DNA of 53,550 bases from DASPJL01 sp035628645 (GTDB lineage Bacteria; Bacteroidota; Bacteroidia; Cytophagales; Cyclobacteriaceae), in NCBI GenBank assembly GCA_035628645.1, contig DASPJL010000190.1, positions 1-53,550 of the forward strand, given 5' to 3'. This document shows positions 15,886 to 25,046 of this stretch, piece by piece; the first letter of the stretch is position 1, and every line of letters starts with the position of its first letter. Position numbers and translations under genes: made by a program. The notes beneath the pieces were generated by a model, which worked only from the letters and a program-made list of their open reading frames with translations, was not told where the DNA came from and ran no database searches.

Positions 15886-17256
15886 ATGTTAAAGAACTTT
15901 TTATCCTTTTTACTATTTTCAGTTTCAGTTTCTTTCAATGGCATTTGTCAAGACAGTTTGCAGAATGATAAAGTGTGGACGCTTGAGGAGTGTATAAATT
16001 ATGCAAAAGATAACAGTCTTTTGATTCAAAGAGCATTATTAACCAGGGAATCCAATAAAGTAAATTATGACCAGTCCAAAGCAGCACTCTTACCAAGTAT
16101 AAATGGTTCTGCCTCTACATCATACAACTTCGGAAGTCGTCGGGTTGCCAATACAGACCTGGTGGCCACTCAAAACGCTCAAACAATAGATGTCGGTTTA
16201 GGTGCCAGTTGGAATTTGTTTGGAGGATTTCAAACACAAAATAATATAAAAAGTAGCAGAGCCTATTACGAAGCATCACTTGCTGAAATTAATCAAACAG
16301 AAAACAACCTAAGTCTTAATGTAGCTTCAGCCTATTTGGATATAATATTTAATAAAGAACTCTTAAAGGCAGCGCAATTACAACTTCAAAATTCTCAGGA
16401 ACAAATAGAAAGGACTGAAAAACTGGTAAAAGCGGGAGCGTTACCGGAATCAAATCTATTGGAAGTAAAGGCGCAAGTAGCTTCTGAAGAACTAAATGTA
16501 ACTAATGCCGAAAATGCCTTAGATATTGCCAAACTTAATCTTCAACAGTTATTGTTATTACCGGCTACTACAGATTTCGACATCGTAGTTCCTGAAATCA
16601 TAGGTGTAGATTCCATACCAGTAGGAATGACTCCATCCGAATTGTATAAAATCTCATTGACTACTCAACCAAACATCAAAAGTGCGGAATTATACATCAA
16701 AGGCGCACATTACGGTGAATTGGCAGCTAAAGGAGGACGATATCCCAGAATAGGTCTTTCGGCAGGTTTAGGCTCTAATCATTATCGTTTTATTACAGAT
16801 TCCACTAATTTCATGTTTGATGAATTTAGGAAAGATATAAATGGAAATTTTGGACAAAACATTGCTCTGCAACTGTCTATTCCTATTTTTAATAATTGGC
16901 AAGTCAGAACACAGATCCAAAATTCGATAATAGAAAGAAAGCGGGCTGAGTTAAATTCAATAGAAACTAAGAACACTCTTCGATTGAATGTAGAGCAAGC
17001 TTATACAAATGCAAAAGCGGCTGGCAAAAGGTTAAATTCGGCAAGAAACCAGGTTGTCGCCTTAAAAGAGGCCTTCAGGGTAAATGAACAGAGATTTAAT
17101 CTAGGAGCTATCAACTCGCTGGATTATACGTTGGCAAAAAATAATCTAAATAAGGCGGAATCAGACTTTATCCGGGCTAAGTATGACTATGTGTTCAGGC
17201 TTAAAATCATAGACTTCTATCAAAATAAACCTTTAACTTTTTCTTCTGGCAAATAA
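15886..17256 (+). CDS. TolC-family outer-membrane efflux protein
   Basis: A 456-residue protein with a signal peptide ending near FNGICQ and two OEP repeats of long helices. Typical features are TLEECINYAKDNS at the mature N-terminus, LNVASAYLDIIFNKELL, and the second repeat RLNVEQAYTNAKAAGKRLNS. It would form the outer-membrane channel of a tripartite exporter. The membrane-fusion partner gene starts 15 nt later, so the two are cotranscribed. Confidence 0.9.
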   Translation: MLKNFLSFLLFSVSVSFNGICQDSLQNDKVWTLEECINYAKDNSLLIQRALLTRESNKVNYDQSKAALLPSINGSASTSYNFGSRRVANTDLVATQNAQTIDVGLGASWNLFGGFQTQNNIKSSRAYYEASLAEINQTENNLSLNVASAYLDIIFNKELLKAAQLQLQNSQEQIERTEKLVKAGALPESNLLEVKAQVASEELNVTNAENALDIAKLNLQQLLLLPATTDFDIVVPEIIGVDSIPVGMTPSELYKISLTTQPNIKSAELYIKGAHYGELAAKGGRYPRIGLSAGLGSNHYRFITDSTNFMFDEFRKDINGNFGQNIALQLSIPIFNNWQVRTQIQNSIIERKRAELNSIETKNTLRLNVEQAYTNAKAAGKRLNSARNQVVALKEAFRVNEQRFNLGAINSLDYTLAKNNLNKAESDFIRAKYDYVFRLKIIDFYQNKPLTFSSGK

Positions 17257-17271
17257 TATTCCTTTTAATTC

Positions 17272-18636
17272 ATGGCAAAAAAAAGAACCAACAAACTTAT
17301 ATATATACTGGCCGTAATCCTGATACTTCTTGTTGCTTTTCTTTTAATAGGAAAATCTTTGGGATGGATAGGAGGAGAGAATGCAAAAGAAGTGGTGCTG
17401 GCAAAAGCCAAATTCGGTGAAATAACAGAAAAGGTAAGCGCTTCTGGAAAGATTCAGCCTGAGGTAGAAATAAAAATAGCGCCTGAAGTTTCCGGCGAAA
17501 TAACCAACATTCTTATTAACGACGGCGATTCCGTAAAAAAAGGACAGTTATTATTAAGAATAAGACCCGACAGAATCCAAACGGTTTTAGACCAAACCAT
17601 CGCATCCTACAATAACATGAAGGCAATGGCAGCACAAGCCAAAGCCAATTTAGGAAGAGCCAAAGCACAATTTGAACAAGTGGAACTGGCTTTTAAAAGA
17701 AACCAGAATCTTTACAAGCAAAAAGTGATCTCTCTCGCTGATTTTCAAAAAGCAGAATCAGAGTTTAATGTGGCAAAACAGGACCTGGAGTCCGCAAAAC
17801 AGAACTTAAAGGCTGCGGATTATTCTGTGATTAGTGCTGAAGCCAGGGTGAAAGAAGCTCAAGAAAATTTGAGTCTGACTCAGATCTTTGCACCGGAAGG
17901 CGGAATTATATCTAAGCTGAATGTAGAAGAAGGAGAGAGGGTAGTAGGAACTTCCCAGATGGCAGGAACAGAACTTTTGAGCATCGCCAACCTGAAAAAA
18001 ATGGAAGTAAGGGTGGATGTAAATGAAAACGACATTATCCGCGTTTCGATAGGAGACACTGCAATAATTGATGTAGATTCTTATTCACAGTTGGATAGAA
18101 AATTCAAAGGAGTAATCACAGAGATTGCCAATACTGCAAATCCAACAACCAGTCCTGATGCTGTCACCGAGTTTGAAGTAAGGATCAGAATACTGGAAGA
18201 GTCATTTGACTATTTACAAAAGGAACATAATATTGCAGTTCCGTTCAGGCCTGGAATGACGGCCAGTGTGGATATTATTACCGAAAGAAAAGATAAAACA
18301 CTGATGGTTCCACTCTCTTCAGTGACTACTCGTTCCGGGAATACGGATAAAGCAAAGGAAGATAAAGGCAATAACGAAGAGGGAAGGGCTGAAAATGTCA
18401 GCTATAAGCAAACTGATAAAGCCAAAGATGAAGAAATGAAAGAAGTTGTTTTTGTAAAAAAAGACGAAAAAGTGGAAATGAGGGAAGTAAAGACAGGTAT
18501 CAGTGATTATGACAATATCGAAATTATTTCAGGTCTTAAATCAGGGGAAGAAATAGTTTCGGGTCCTTTTCTTGCAGTTTCCAAACAATTAAGTGATGGA
18601 GATTTAGTAACTAGCAAGAAAGAAAAAAATAAGTAA
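17272..18636 (+). CDS. HlyD/MacA-type periplasmic adaptor of an efflux system
   Basis: A 454-residue membrane-fusion protein with an N-terminal anchor (about residues 8-30). The lipoyl-like half EVSGEITNILINDGDSVKKG is followed by a long helical hairpin (about 110-210), the second lipoyl half IFAPEGGIISKLNVEEGERV and a beta-barrel domain. An acidic/lysine-rich insert lies at about 360-400 before the final membrane-proximal part. It bridges an inner-membrane pump to the TolC protein encoded just upstream. No ABC or RND pump gene follows: the next gene is gpsA, 23 nt downstream. Confidence 0.9.
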   Translation: MAKKRTNKLIYILAVILILLVAFLLIGKSLGWIGGENAKEVVLAKAKFGEITEKVSASGKIQPEVEIKIAPEVSGEITNILINDGDSVKKGQLLLRIRPDRIQTVLDQTIASYNNMKAMAAQAKANLGRAKAQFEQVELAFKRNQNLYKQKVISLADFQKAESEFNVAKQDLESAKQNLKAADYSVISAEARVKEAQENLSLTQIFAPEGGIISKLNVEEGERVVGTSQMAGTELLSIANLKKMEVRVDVNENDIIRVSIGDTAIIDVDSYSQLDRKFKGVITEIANTANPTTSPDAVTEFEVRIRILEESFDYLQKEHNIAVPFRPGMTASVDIITERKDKTLMVPLSSVTTRSGNTDKAKEDKGNNEEGRAENVSYKQTDKAKDEEMKEVVFVKKDEKVEMREVKTGISDYDNIEIISGLKSGEEIVSGPFLAVSKQLSDGDLVTSKKEKNK

Positions 18637-18659
18637 CGGGGCATTAATTTTAAAGGGAA

Positions 18660-19670
18660 TTGGTTGAAGAAAAACAAAAATCTTTAGATATAGCAGTTAT
18701 AGGTGGTGGAAGTTGGGCTACTGCCATTGTAAAGATCCTATCTGAAAAAAACTTAAAGGTTCATTGGTGGTTGAGGAGAAAAGAAGATGCGGAACACATT
18801 TTAAACTATTACCATAATCCGAAATACCTGAGCGATGTTCAAATTAATATTCGTAAGGTAAAACCCTACCATTCATTAAACAAAGCGTTAGCCAGGGCTT
18901 CTATCATTGTTTTGGCCGTACCCGCAGCGTTTATAAAAGAGGTCCTTATAGAGATTCCTCTTGAATTATTAAAAAATAAGTTAATTATATCTGCCATAAA
19001 AGGCATGATTCCTCAGGATAACTTGTTAGTTACAGATTTGTTGATTGAACAATTCAACATTTCCCCCTCAAATATTTGTGTAATAGGCGGTCCTTGCCAT
19101 GCAGAGGAAGTAGCGATGGAAAAACAATCTTATCTTACCATTGCCGCTTCTGAAATAAAGACTGCCGAGCGATTTGCTAACATTATAGCTTGCAGGTTTG
19201 TGAAAGCTTCGGTCTCTAATGACTTGTATGGCGTGGAGTATGCAGCTGTAATGAAAAATATAATTGCGATGGCAGGCGGCATTGCCCATGGATTAAATTA
19301 TGGCGATAATTTCTTCGCTGTTTTAGTATCCAATGCTTTGCAAGAGATCAAAAGATTTCTTGACCGAATTTATCCTCACGAAAGAGACCTGAATGCATCT
19401 GCCTATGTAGGCGACCTGCTGGTAACCTCTTATTCTCAATTCAGCAGGAACAGGACTTTCGGAAGTATGATCGGCAGAGGTTATTCCGTAAAATCAGCGC
19501 AGGTGGAAATGAATATGATCGCTGAAGGCTATTATGCTGTAAAAAGCATTCATGAAATCAATAAGAAATACAAGGTAAATATGCCCATCTGCGAGGCCGT
19601 GTACAATATTCTTTATGAAAAGATTGCCCCTTCTTTAGAATTGCAGATTTTGAAGGATAAAATATCTTGA
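18660..19670 (+). CDS. gpsA: Glycerol-3-phosphate dehydrogenase (NAD(P)+) (TTG start)
   Basis: GpsA reduces dihydroxyacetone phosphate to glycerol-3-phosphate for phospholipid synthesis. The 336-residue protein begins with the Rossmann motif IAVIGGGSWATAIVK. It continues with SAIKGMI, VIGGPCHAEEVA and the catalytic-lysine segment VEYAAVMKNIIAMAGGI, and ends with the family's helical domain (RNRTFGSMIGRGYSVKSA). The start is TTG at 18660: a stop codon lies two codons upstream and no ATG precedes the Rossmann motif. It follows the adaptor gene closely, perhaps as operon read-through. Its stop codon lies at the base of a terminator shared with the next gene. Confidence 0.93.
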   Translation: MVEEKQKSLDIAVIGGGSWATAIVKILSEKNLKVHWWLRRKEDAEHILNYYHNPKYLSDVQINIRKVKPYHSLNKALARASIIVLAVPAAFIKEVLIEIPLELLKNKLIISAIKGMIPQDNLLVTDLLIEQFNISPSNICVIGGPCHAEEVAMEKQSYLTIAASEIKTAERFANIIACRFVKASVSNDLYGVEYAAVMKNIIAMAGGIAHGLNYGDNFFAVLVSNALQEIKRFLDRIYPHERDLNASAYVGDLLVTSYSQFSRNRTFGSMIGRGYSVKSAQVEMNMIAEGYYAVKSIHEINKKYKVNMPICEAVYNILYEKIAPSLELQILKDKIS

Positions 19671-19698
19671 ATACTCAAGGGCTTTACCCTTGAGTATT
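19670..19698. terminator. Bidirectional terminator overlapping two gene ends
   Basis: AATACTCAAGGG pairs perfectly with CCCTTGAGTATT around a CTTTA loop. The hairpin begins at the last base of the gpsA stop codon. Its right arm encodes the last four residues (NTQG) and stop codon of the convergent glucosidase, so coding sequence and terminator are the same DNA. Neither side has a long T-run. Confidence 0.75.
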
Positions 19699-22365
19699 AC
19701 TCATTTCTTCGTTCCTAATCCAGAATTTTTTATAATCAGATTGGGCTATAATATCGGAAATCAAGCCTGACCAGCCTGTTTGATGACTTGCTCCCAGACC
19801 AGCTCCTGTATCTCCATTAAAATATTCAAAAAACAAAATATTGTCTTTAAAGTGGGGGTCATTTTGAAGTTTTTCAAATTTCCCAAAAACTGCTCTTCTT
19901 CCATGCTCATCCCTGCTGAAGATCTTCATTAAACGAGCTGAAAGATCCTCTGAAATTTCCTTCAATGTATGCATATTACCACTTCCGGTAGGGTGCTCCA
20001 CTTTGAAATCTTCTCCATAATAATCATGGAATTTCCTTAAAGATTCAATAATCAGATAGTTTACAGGAAACCAAATGGGGCCTCGCCAGTTAGAATTTCC
20101 TCCAAACAAATTTGAATCTGATTCTGCCGGACAATATTGAACAGTAAATACAGTATCACCTACAGTATACTCGTAGGGGTTATTCAAATGATATTTGGAA
20201 AGCGCTCTTATGCCATATTCTGACAGAAACTCCGCTTCGTCCAACATCTTTTTAAGCAGGCATTTCATCCTATGCCCTCTTAATAAAGACAAAAGCCTGG
20301 TCTCGCCTTTTCCTGGTTCATACCACCTCGAGATTAAACTTGCCAGTTCAGGACGATTTTTAATTACATAGTCAAGCCTTCTGGTAAAATCAGGCAATTG
20401 AGAAAGTAAATCAGGAGTAAGTACCTCGACGGCAAACATTGGAATCAACCCTACCATGGATCTTACTTTCAGCCTCATACTATGCTGATCCGGCACATGA
20501 AGTACGTCGTAGAAAAATTCATCCTCATTGTCCCACAGATCCAGATGATCCTCACTGATATTTGCCAATGCTCCGGCAATTGCTAAGAAATGGTTAAAAA
20601 ACTTAGAAGCTGATTCCTGGTAATAAGGCTTTTTCTTTGAAAGCTCAAGCGAAATCCTTAGCATATTAAGGGAATACATTGCCATCCATGCTGTACCATC
20701 CGCTTGTTCCATGGATCCTCCTGTGGGAAGAGTTTGTCCTCTGTCAAATACCCCAATATTATCCAACCCCAGAAACCCTCCTTCAAACAAATTATTTCCG
20801 CCGGCATCTTTCTGATTGACCCACCAGGTGAAATTCATTAAAAGTTTGTGATAGACCTTTTCCAGAAAATCCGTATCGCCCACGCCGTCATTTGCCTCCT
20901 TTTCTATCTGATAGACTTTCCAGGCGCCCCAGGCATGAACGGGAGGGTTTACATCACTGAAGTTCCACTCGTAGGCGGGGATTTGTCCATTAGGATGCAT
21001 ATAGTATTCCCGGAGCATCAGGATCAGTTGCCTCTTAGCAAACATCGGATCTAATCTGGCCAGAGGAACACAATGAAAAGCAAGATCCCAGGCTGCATAC
21101 CAGGGAAACTCCCATTTGTCAGGCATGGAAAGGATATTCCCATTCACCAGGTGTTTCCAGTCATGATTTCTTCCATATTTTCTGGACTCCGGCGGAGGCG
21201 GCTCACTTGGGTTTCCGTTAAGCCATTCTACTACATTGTAATAATAAAATTGTTTACTCCAAAGCATTCCGGCATAAGCTTGCCGCTGGATCATTTTTAG
21301 TTCCTCATCCTTAATTTCATGAAGAAGACTTTCATAAAACAGGTCTGCTTCCGTTTGTCTTAAATTAAAGAGTTCATGAAATTCATTTAAGCCTTCATTC
21401 AGGTCCTTGTTGGTCAATCGTAAGGTGATGGTTTCACTACCTCCTGCCTCTACATTTACAAGATAATTTAAAGAAGTCTTTGTACCCTCCATTTGAGGAT
21501 TTACAAAGTCTCTATCTCCTGTGATAATATAGTTATTGATACTATCCTTAGGATAAGGCGTCGTGTTTTTCTTATTAAAGATCCTTTCATTGTTAGTGAC
21601 ATTTTCACAGAACAATAACTCAGGATTCCCACCATAATACAAATAAAAATTCCCGAGGCTTTTGTGAAAAATATTTAATCTTTTGGGATCTTTTCCTATA
21701 ATGGAAGGAACATGTTTGAAGTCAGGATATCCCCATGACCATGTGTTCCTAAACCAGATTGTAGGTAATAAATTAAGTTGTCTTACCTCTGAGGAGCGGT
21801 TACATGCGGTTACCTTTATAAGGATATCATTTTCTTCAACTTTAGCATATTCAATGTAAATGTCGAAATATTCATTTTGGTCGAACAATCCTGTATCCCA
21901 GATTTCATATTCCGGGTTCAATTTTGTCCGTTTTCTATTTTCGCTAACGAGTTCAGTATAAGGATATTCATTCTGAGGATACTTATAAAGCATCTTCATA
22001 TAAGAATGTGTCGGTGTGGAATCGAGATAGTAATACGCTTCTTTCACATCCTCGCCATGGTTTCCTTCAACTCCCGAAACTCCAAATAACCTTTCTTTTA
22101 TTATTCTGTCTTTGCCATTCCACATGCCCATTGCAAAGCAAAGTGTTTGACGGGAGTCAGATATTCCTCCGATTCCGTCCTCACCCCATCGGTAGGCCCG
22201 GCTTCTGGCCATGTCATGGGTGAAGGAATCCCATGCAGTTCCATAAGGACTATAATCCTCCCTCACCGTTCCCCATTGTCTTTCTGACAAATAAGGGCCC
22301 CATGTTTTCCATCCTTTATTATCTATAGATTGTTTTAGTCTCGCTTGTTCCGGATTACTCTTCAT
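19684..22365 (-). CDS. GH63-like glucosidase (MGH1-like fold)
   Basis: An 893-residue glycoside hydrolase resembling the GH63 / mannosylglycerate-hydrolase-like (alpha/alpha)6-barrel proteins annotated as bacterial glucosidases. Features include the N-terminal WGPYLSERQWGTVREDYSP and TRP-rich beta domain to about 330. The toroid holds PDKWEFPWYAAWDLAFH, GQIPAYEWNFSDVNPPVHAW, EQADGTAWMAMYSLNML and GGNSNWRGPIWFPVNYL. No signal peptide is visible, so it should be cytosolic and act on an internal oligosaccharide or glycoside. Candidate acid and base residues are in the EWNFSD and WDLAF segments. No trehalose or glycogen genes are adjacent. Confidence 0.82.
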   Translation of the reverse strand: MKSNPEQARLKQSIDNKGWKTWGPYLSERQWGTVREDYSPYGTAWDSFTHDMARSRAYRWGEDGIGGISDSRQTLCFAMGMWNGKDRIIKERLFGVSGVEGNHGEDVKEAYYYLDSTPTHSYMKMLYKYPQNEYPYTELVSENRKRTKLNPEYEIWDTGLFDQNEYFDIYIEYAKVEENDILIKVTACNRSSEVRQLNLLPTIWFRNTWSWGYPDFKHVPSIIGKDPKRLNIFHKSLGNFYLYYGGNPELLFCENVTNNERIFNKKNTTPYPKDSINNYIITGDRDFVNPQMEGTKTSLNYLVNVEAGGSETITLRLTNKDLNEGLNEFHELFNLRQTEADLFYESLLHEIKDEELKMIQRQAYAGMLWSKQFYYYNVVEWLNGNPSEPPPPESRKYGRNHDWKHLVNGNILSMPDKWEFPWYAAWDLAFHCVPLARLDPMFAKRQLILMLREYYMHPNGQIPAYEWNFSDVNPPVHAWGAWKVYQIEKEANDGVGDTDFLEKVYHKLLMNFTWWVNQKDAGGNNLFEGGFLGLDNIGVFDRGQTLPTGGSMEQADGTAWMAMYSLNMLRISLELSKKKPYYQESASKFFNHFLAIAGALANISEDHLDLWDNEDEFFYDVLHVPDQHSMRLKVRSMVGLIPMFAVEVLTPDLLSQLPDFTRRLDYVIKNRPELASLISRWYEPGKGETRLLSLLRGHRMKCLLKKMLDEAEFLSEYGIRALSKYHLNNPYEYTVGDTVFTVQYCPAESDSNLFGGNSNWRGPIWFPVNYLIIESLRKFHDYYGEDFKVEHPTGSGNMHTLKEISEDLSARLMKIFSRDEHGRRAVFGKFEKLQNDPHFKDNILFFEYFNGDTGAGLGASHQTGWSGLISDIIAQSDYKKFWIRNEEMSNTQG

Positions 22366-22679
22366 TCTAGGTAGTTTAAACAGTTATTTTATTTACAGCA
22401 TCTGCACATTCCGTATGAAGTGTAAATATCATTTATAAATTCTTGCCTTCATCCACATTATTTCTTCCAAAAATAATTATGTTTCTTCTTTATACGTAAT
22501 TTCATTTGTCTTGAAAAGGTACGATTTGAGCTTAAATTAAGTTTTTAAATTACAAGTGATCCATCATGTAGTAAAGCAGTAAAAAAGCAATCAAAAAGGT
22601 CAGAAGCTCAAAGGGGTCAAAAAGAGATGAAAATGTCAGATGGTTCAATGAGTACCGTTAAAAATAAACACATTTATGA
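22366..22679. other. Divergent intergenic region
   Basis: This 314-nt AT-rich stretch lies between the glucosidase gene and the divergent propeller-like gene. It holds a minus-strand TATTTTTG (22468-22475) that could be a -7 box, but without a good TTTG at the right distance. I see no gene or strong structure in it. Confidence 0.45.
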
Positions 22680-23567
22680 ATGAAAGCAATTATACAAAAA
22701 AAGATCATTCTTAACGAGGTGCACTCAGCATCCGGAATAGAATATCTGATGAATAAAATATATGTTATCGGAGACGATTCTTCCTTCTTGTATTTGTACA
22801 ATATAGAGGGCCGTCTCCTCGGGAAAACCTCACTATATGCTCATTCCTTTAAACCAGGGGAAAGAATTCCCAAAATAGAGAAAGCAGATCTTGAAAGCCT
22901 CACTCATGCGAATTATAAGGGAAAAGATTATTTGCTCACATTAGGCTCCGGTTCAAAAGAGATTCAAAGGGATAAAGGCTTTTTAATCGAACTGGAAGAT
23001 ATGACGGTAAAGGAATTATCTTTGAAATCACTTTACGACGGGTTAAGGACAACAGAAAAAGTAGTGGGTGTGGGTAAATTAAACATTGAAGGGTTATGTT
23101 CAAAGGGAAATGAGATTATACTTTTCGCCAGAGGGAACATTTCAGGGCAAAATATTACACTCACCTATAAAACAGAAGCCTTTATTTCACATTTAATTGA
23201 ACAAAAAACAATTGAAAAACCAGTCATCGCAAACTATAAATTGCCCACTCTTGAAGGATGGGCTTCCGGTTTTTCAGGAGCTGTATATGATCAAAAAAAT
23301 GACACCATTCTTTTTACTGCCACGGTTGAAAAAACACTTAACGAAATTGATGATGGAGAAACTTTAGGAAGCTTTGTCGGAGCAATAGATCTGTCAGACA
23401 AAGAACCAAAAATGAAATATTCAATAATTATGGAAGATGGCCTTCCATATAAAGAAAAGGTAGAATCCATTGCAGTATTAAATTCAGAGGAAAAAATAAC
23501 CGCTTTGGCTGTGACGGATAGTGATGGAGGAGATTCTGTGCTCTTGTGGATAGAGATAACACTTTAA
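22680..23567 (+). CDS. Probable beta-propeller protein (DUF6929-like)
   Basis: A 295-residue protein without signal peptide. It has repeated short beta blades such as SASGIEYLMNKIYVIGDDSS, LESLTHANYKGKDYLLTLGS, LNIEGLCSKGNEIILFARGN and LEGWASGFSGAVYDQKND. This layout resembles the DUF6929 and related propeller families of Bacteroidota; the family name is from memory and less sure than the fold. No catalytic motif is obvious. It precedes an M14 carboxypeptidase gene by 38 nt on the same strand, suggesting cotranscription. Confidence 0.6.
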   Translation: MKAIIQKKIILNEVHSASGIEYLMNKIYVIGDDSSFLYLYNIEGRLLGKTSLYAHSFKPGERIPKIEKADLESLTHANYKGKDYLLTLGSGSKEIQRDKGFLIELEDMTVKELSLKSLYDGLRTTEKVVGVGKLNIEGLCSKGNEIILFARGNISGQNITLTYKTEAFISHLIEQKTIEKPVIANYKLPTLEGWASGFSGAVYDQKNDTILFTATVEKTLNEIDDGETLGSFVGAIDLSDKEPKMKYSIIMEDGLPYKEKVESIAVLNSEEKITALAVTDSDGGDSVLLWIEITL

Positions 23568-23605
23568 TACCGCTGACTATTAATTTGATTTGACGAACAA
23601 AAACC

Positions 23606-24964
23606 ATGATTGATAAATTATTAGCCTCCTACAATCTCTTCAACGAAGAAAAAATAACCCATAGAAGATTCAAGCATAAGGATATTGTAGACTTGCTGGA
23701 GAAATTCAAATGGAATCCTGATTTCGTAATAGAGGAGGTGGGAAAATCAATAGAAGGCCGGCCTATTTTTTTAGTGAAAATCGGACATGGAAAGGTTAAG
23801 GTCCTGCTTTGGAGCCAGATGCATGGGAACGAACCAACTGCTACCATGGCTTTAATGGATATTTTTAATTTCTTTAACATCTCCGATGAGTTCGATGACT
23901 TCAGAAAGACCATATTAAAAGAATTAAGTCTCTATTTTATACCCATGCTGAATCCTGACGGAGCAGAAGTTTTTACAAGAAGAAATGCGTTAAATATTGA
24001 TATAAACAGGGATGCCTTATTACTAGAGTGTCCAGAATCGAAGATCCTCAAGAATGTGAGGGATAAAATTTTACCGGATTTTGGGTTTAATTTGCACGAC
24101 ATGGATACAAGGTATGCGGTGGGAAATACCGGTAAACCTGCGACCATCTCATTTTTAGCTCCGCCATACGATGAAAAGAAAACTATAAACCAGGTAAGGG
24201 AAAAGGCGATGAAAGTAATTGTTTCGCTCAACAAGCTTCTTGAAAATTATATTCCAGGCCAGATTGGAAAATGGGACGACGAGTTTGAACCCAGGGCTTT
24301 TGGAGACAATATTCAGAAATGGGGAACAAGTACAATACTGGTTGAATCTCAAGGATCTCATAATGATCCTGAGAAACAGTTCGTCAGAAAACTTAATTTC
24401 ATTCTTCTTCTTAAAGCATTTGACGTTATCGCAGATCAAAGTTTCTTGAAGGAAGATATAAATCACTATAATAAAATTCCGTTTAATTCAAGGACTTTCT
24501 TCAATCTTGTTATAAGAAATGCCAAACTTCACCTGAACAATAAAGTTTTTAAAATTGACATAGGAATCAACAGATATGAGATTGAAGAAGAATCTGGTTT
24601 TTCTTTTGAAAGTGTAATTGAAGAGATAGGGGATATGAGCATTTTTTACGGATATGAAGAACTGGATGCTAAAGGAATGGAGGTGACTCCAGGAAAAGTA
24701 TACCCTCAGTCTTTAAAAGAGCATGAATTAAATTCTAGTAAAATAAACGATTTATTGAACGATGGATATACAACCGTTATAGTGAAAGATTATGTGAAAA
24801 ATAAAAGCCAATCCAGTTTTCCCATAAATATTATTACTGAAGAAATACAAAAACCTGCTATTATTGGAATTGATTCAAAAGCTGATTTGATCTTAAAGGA
24901 GGGAGAAATCGTGAAATATGCGGTGGTTAATGGATTTCTACATTGTCTGAACCAGAATTTATGA
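23606..24964 (+). CDS. M14-family zinc carboxypeptidase
   Basis: A 452-residue M14 metallopeptidase. Zinc ligands are His and Glu of SQMHGNEPTATMAL and the later His of FNLHDMDTRYA; the substrate-binding Asn-Arg is in INRDA and the catalytic Glu probably in LVESQGSHND. The catalytic domain spans about residues 20-290. The remaining C-terminal part (about 300-452) has no recognised fold. No secretion signal is present, so a cytosolic peptide or cell-wall-peptide trimming role is likely. Confidence 0.85.
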   Translation: MIDKLLASYNLFNEEKITHRRFKHKDIVDLLEKFKWNPDFVIEEVGKSIEGRPIFLVKIGHGKVKVLLWSQMHGNEPTATMALMDIFNFFNISDEFDDFRKTILKELSLYFIPMLNPDGAEVFTRRNALNIDINRDALLLECPESKILKNVRDKILPDFGFNLHDMDTRYAVGNTGKPATISFLAPPYDEKKTINQVREKAMKVIVSLNKLLENYIPGQIGKWDDEFEPRAFGDNIQKWGTSTILVESQGSHNDPEKQFVRKLNFILLLKAFDVIADQSFLKEDINHYNKIPFNSRTFFNLVIRNAKLHLNNKVFKIDIGINRYEIEEESGFSFESVIEEIGDMSIFYGYEELDAKGMEVTPGKVYPQSLKEHELNSSKINDLLNDGYTTVIVKDYVKNKSQSSFPINIITEEIQKPAIIGIDSKADLILKEGEIVKYAVVNGFLHCLNQNL

Positions 24965-25046
24965 AATGGGGGGAATTTTTTTGAAGGATTCCCAATAATT
25001 CCACAATTTCCAATAATTTTTAAAAATTCCGGTTCAGACTAGAACT

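Noticed and set aside
22397..22434. ATTTACA...TGTAAAT inverted repeat upstream of the glucosidase gene
   Set aside because: Seven AT-rich base pairs across a loop of over 20 nt are expected by chance in this composition.
24971..24993. GGGAAT/ATTCCC hairpin after the M14 carboxypeptidase gene
   Set aside because: Only 6 bp with an 11-nt loop and no T-run after it; too weak to call a terminator.
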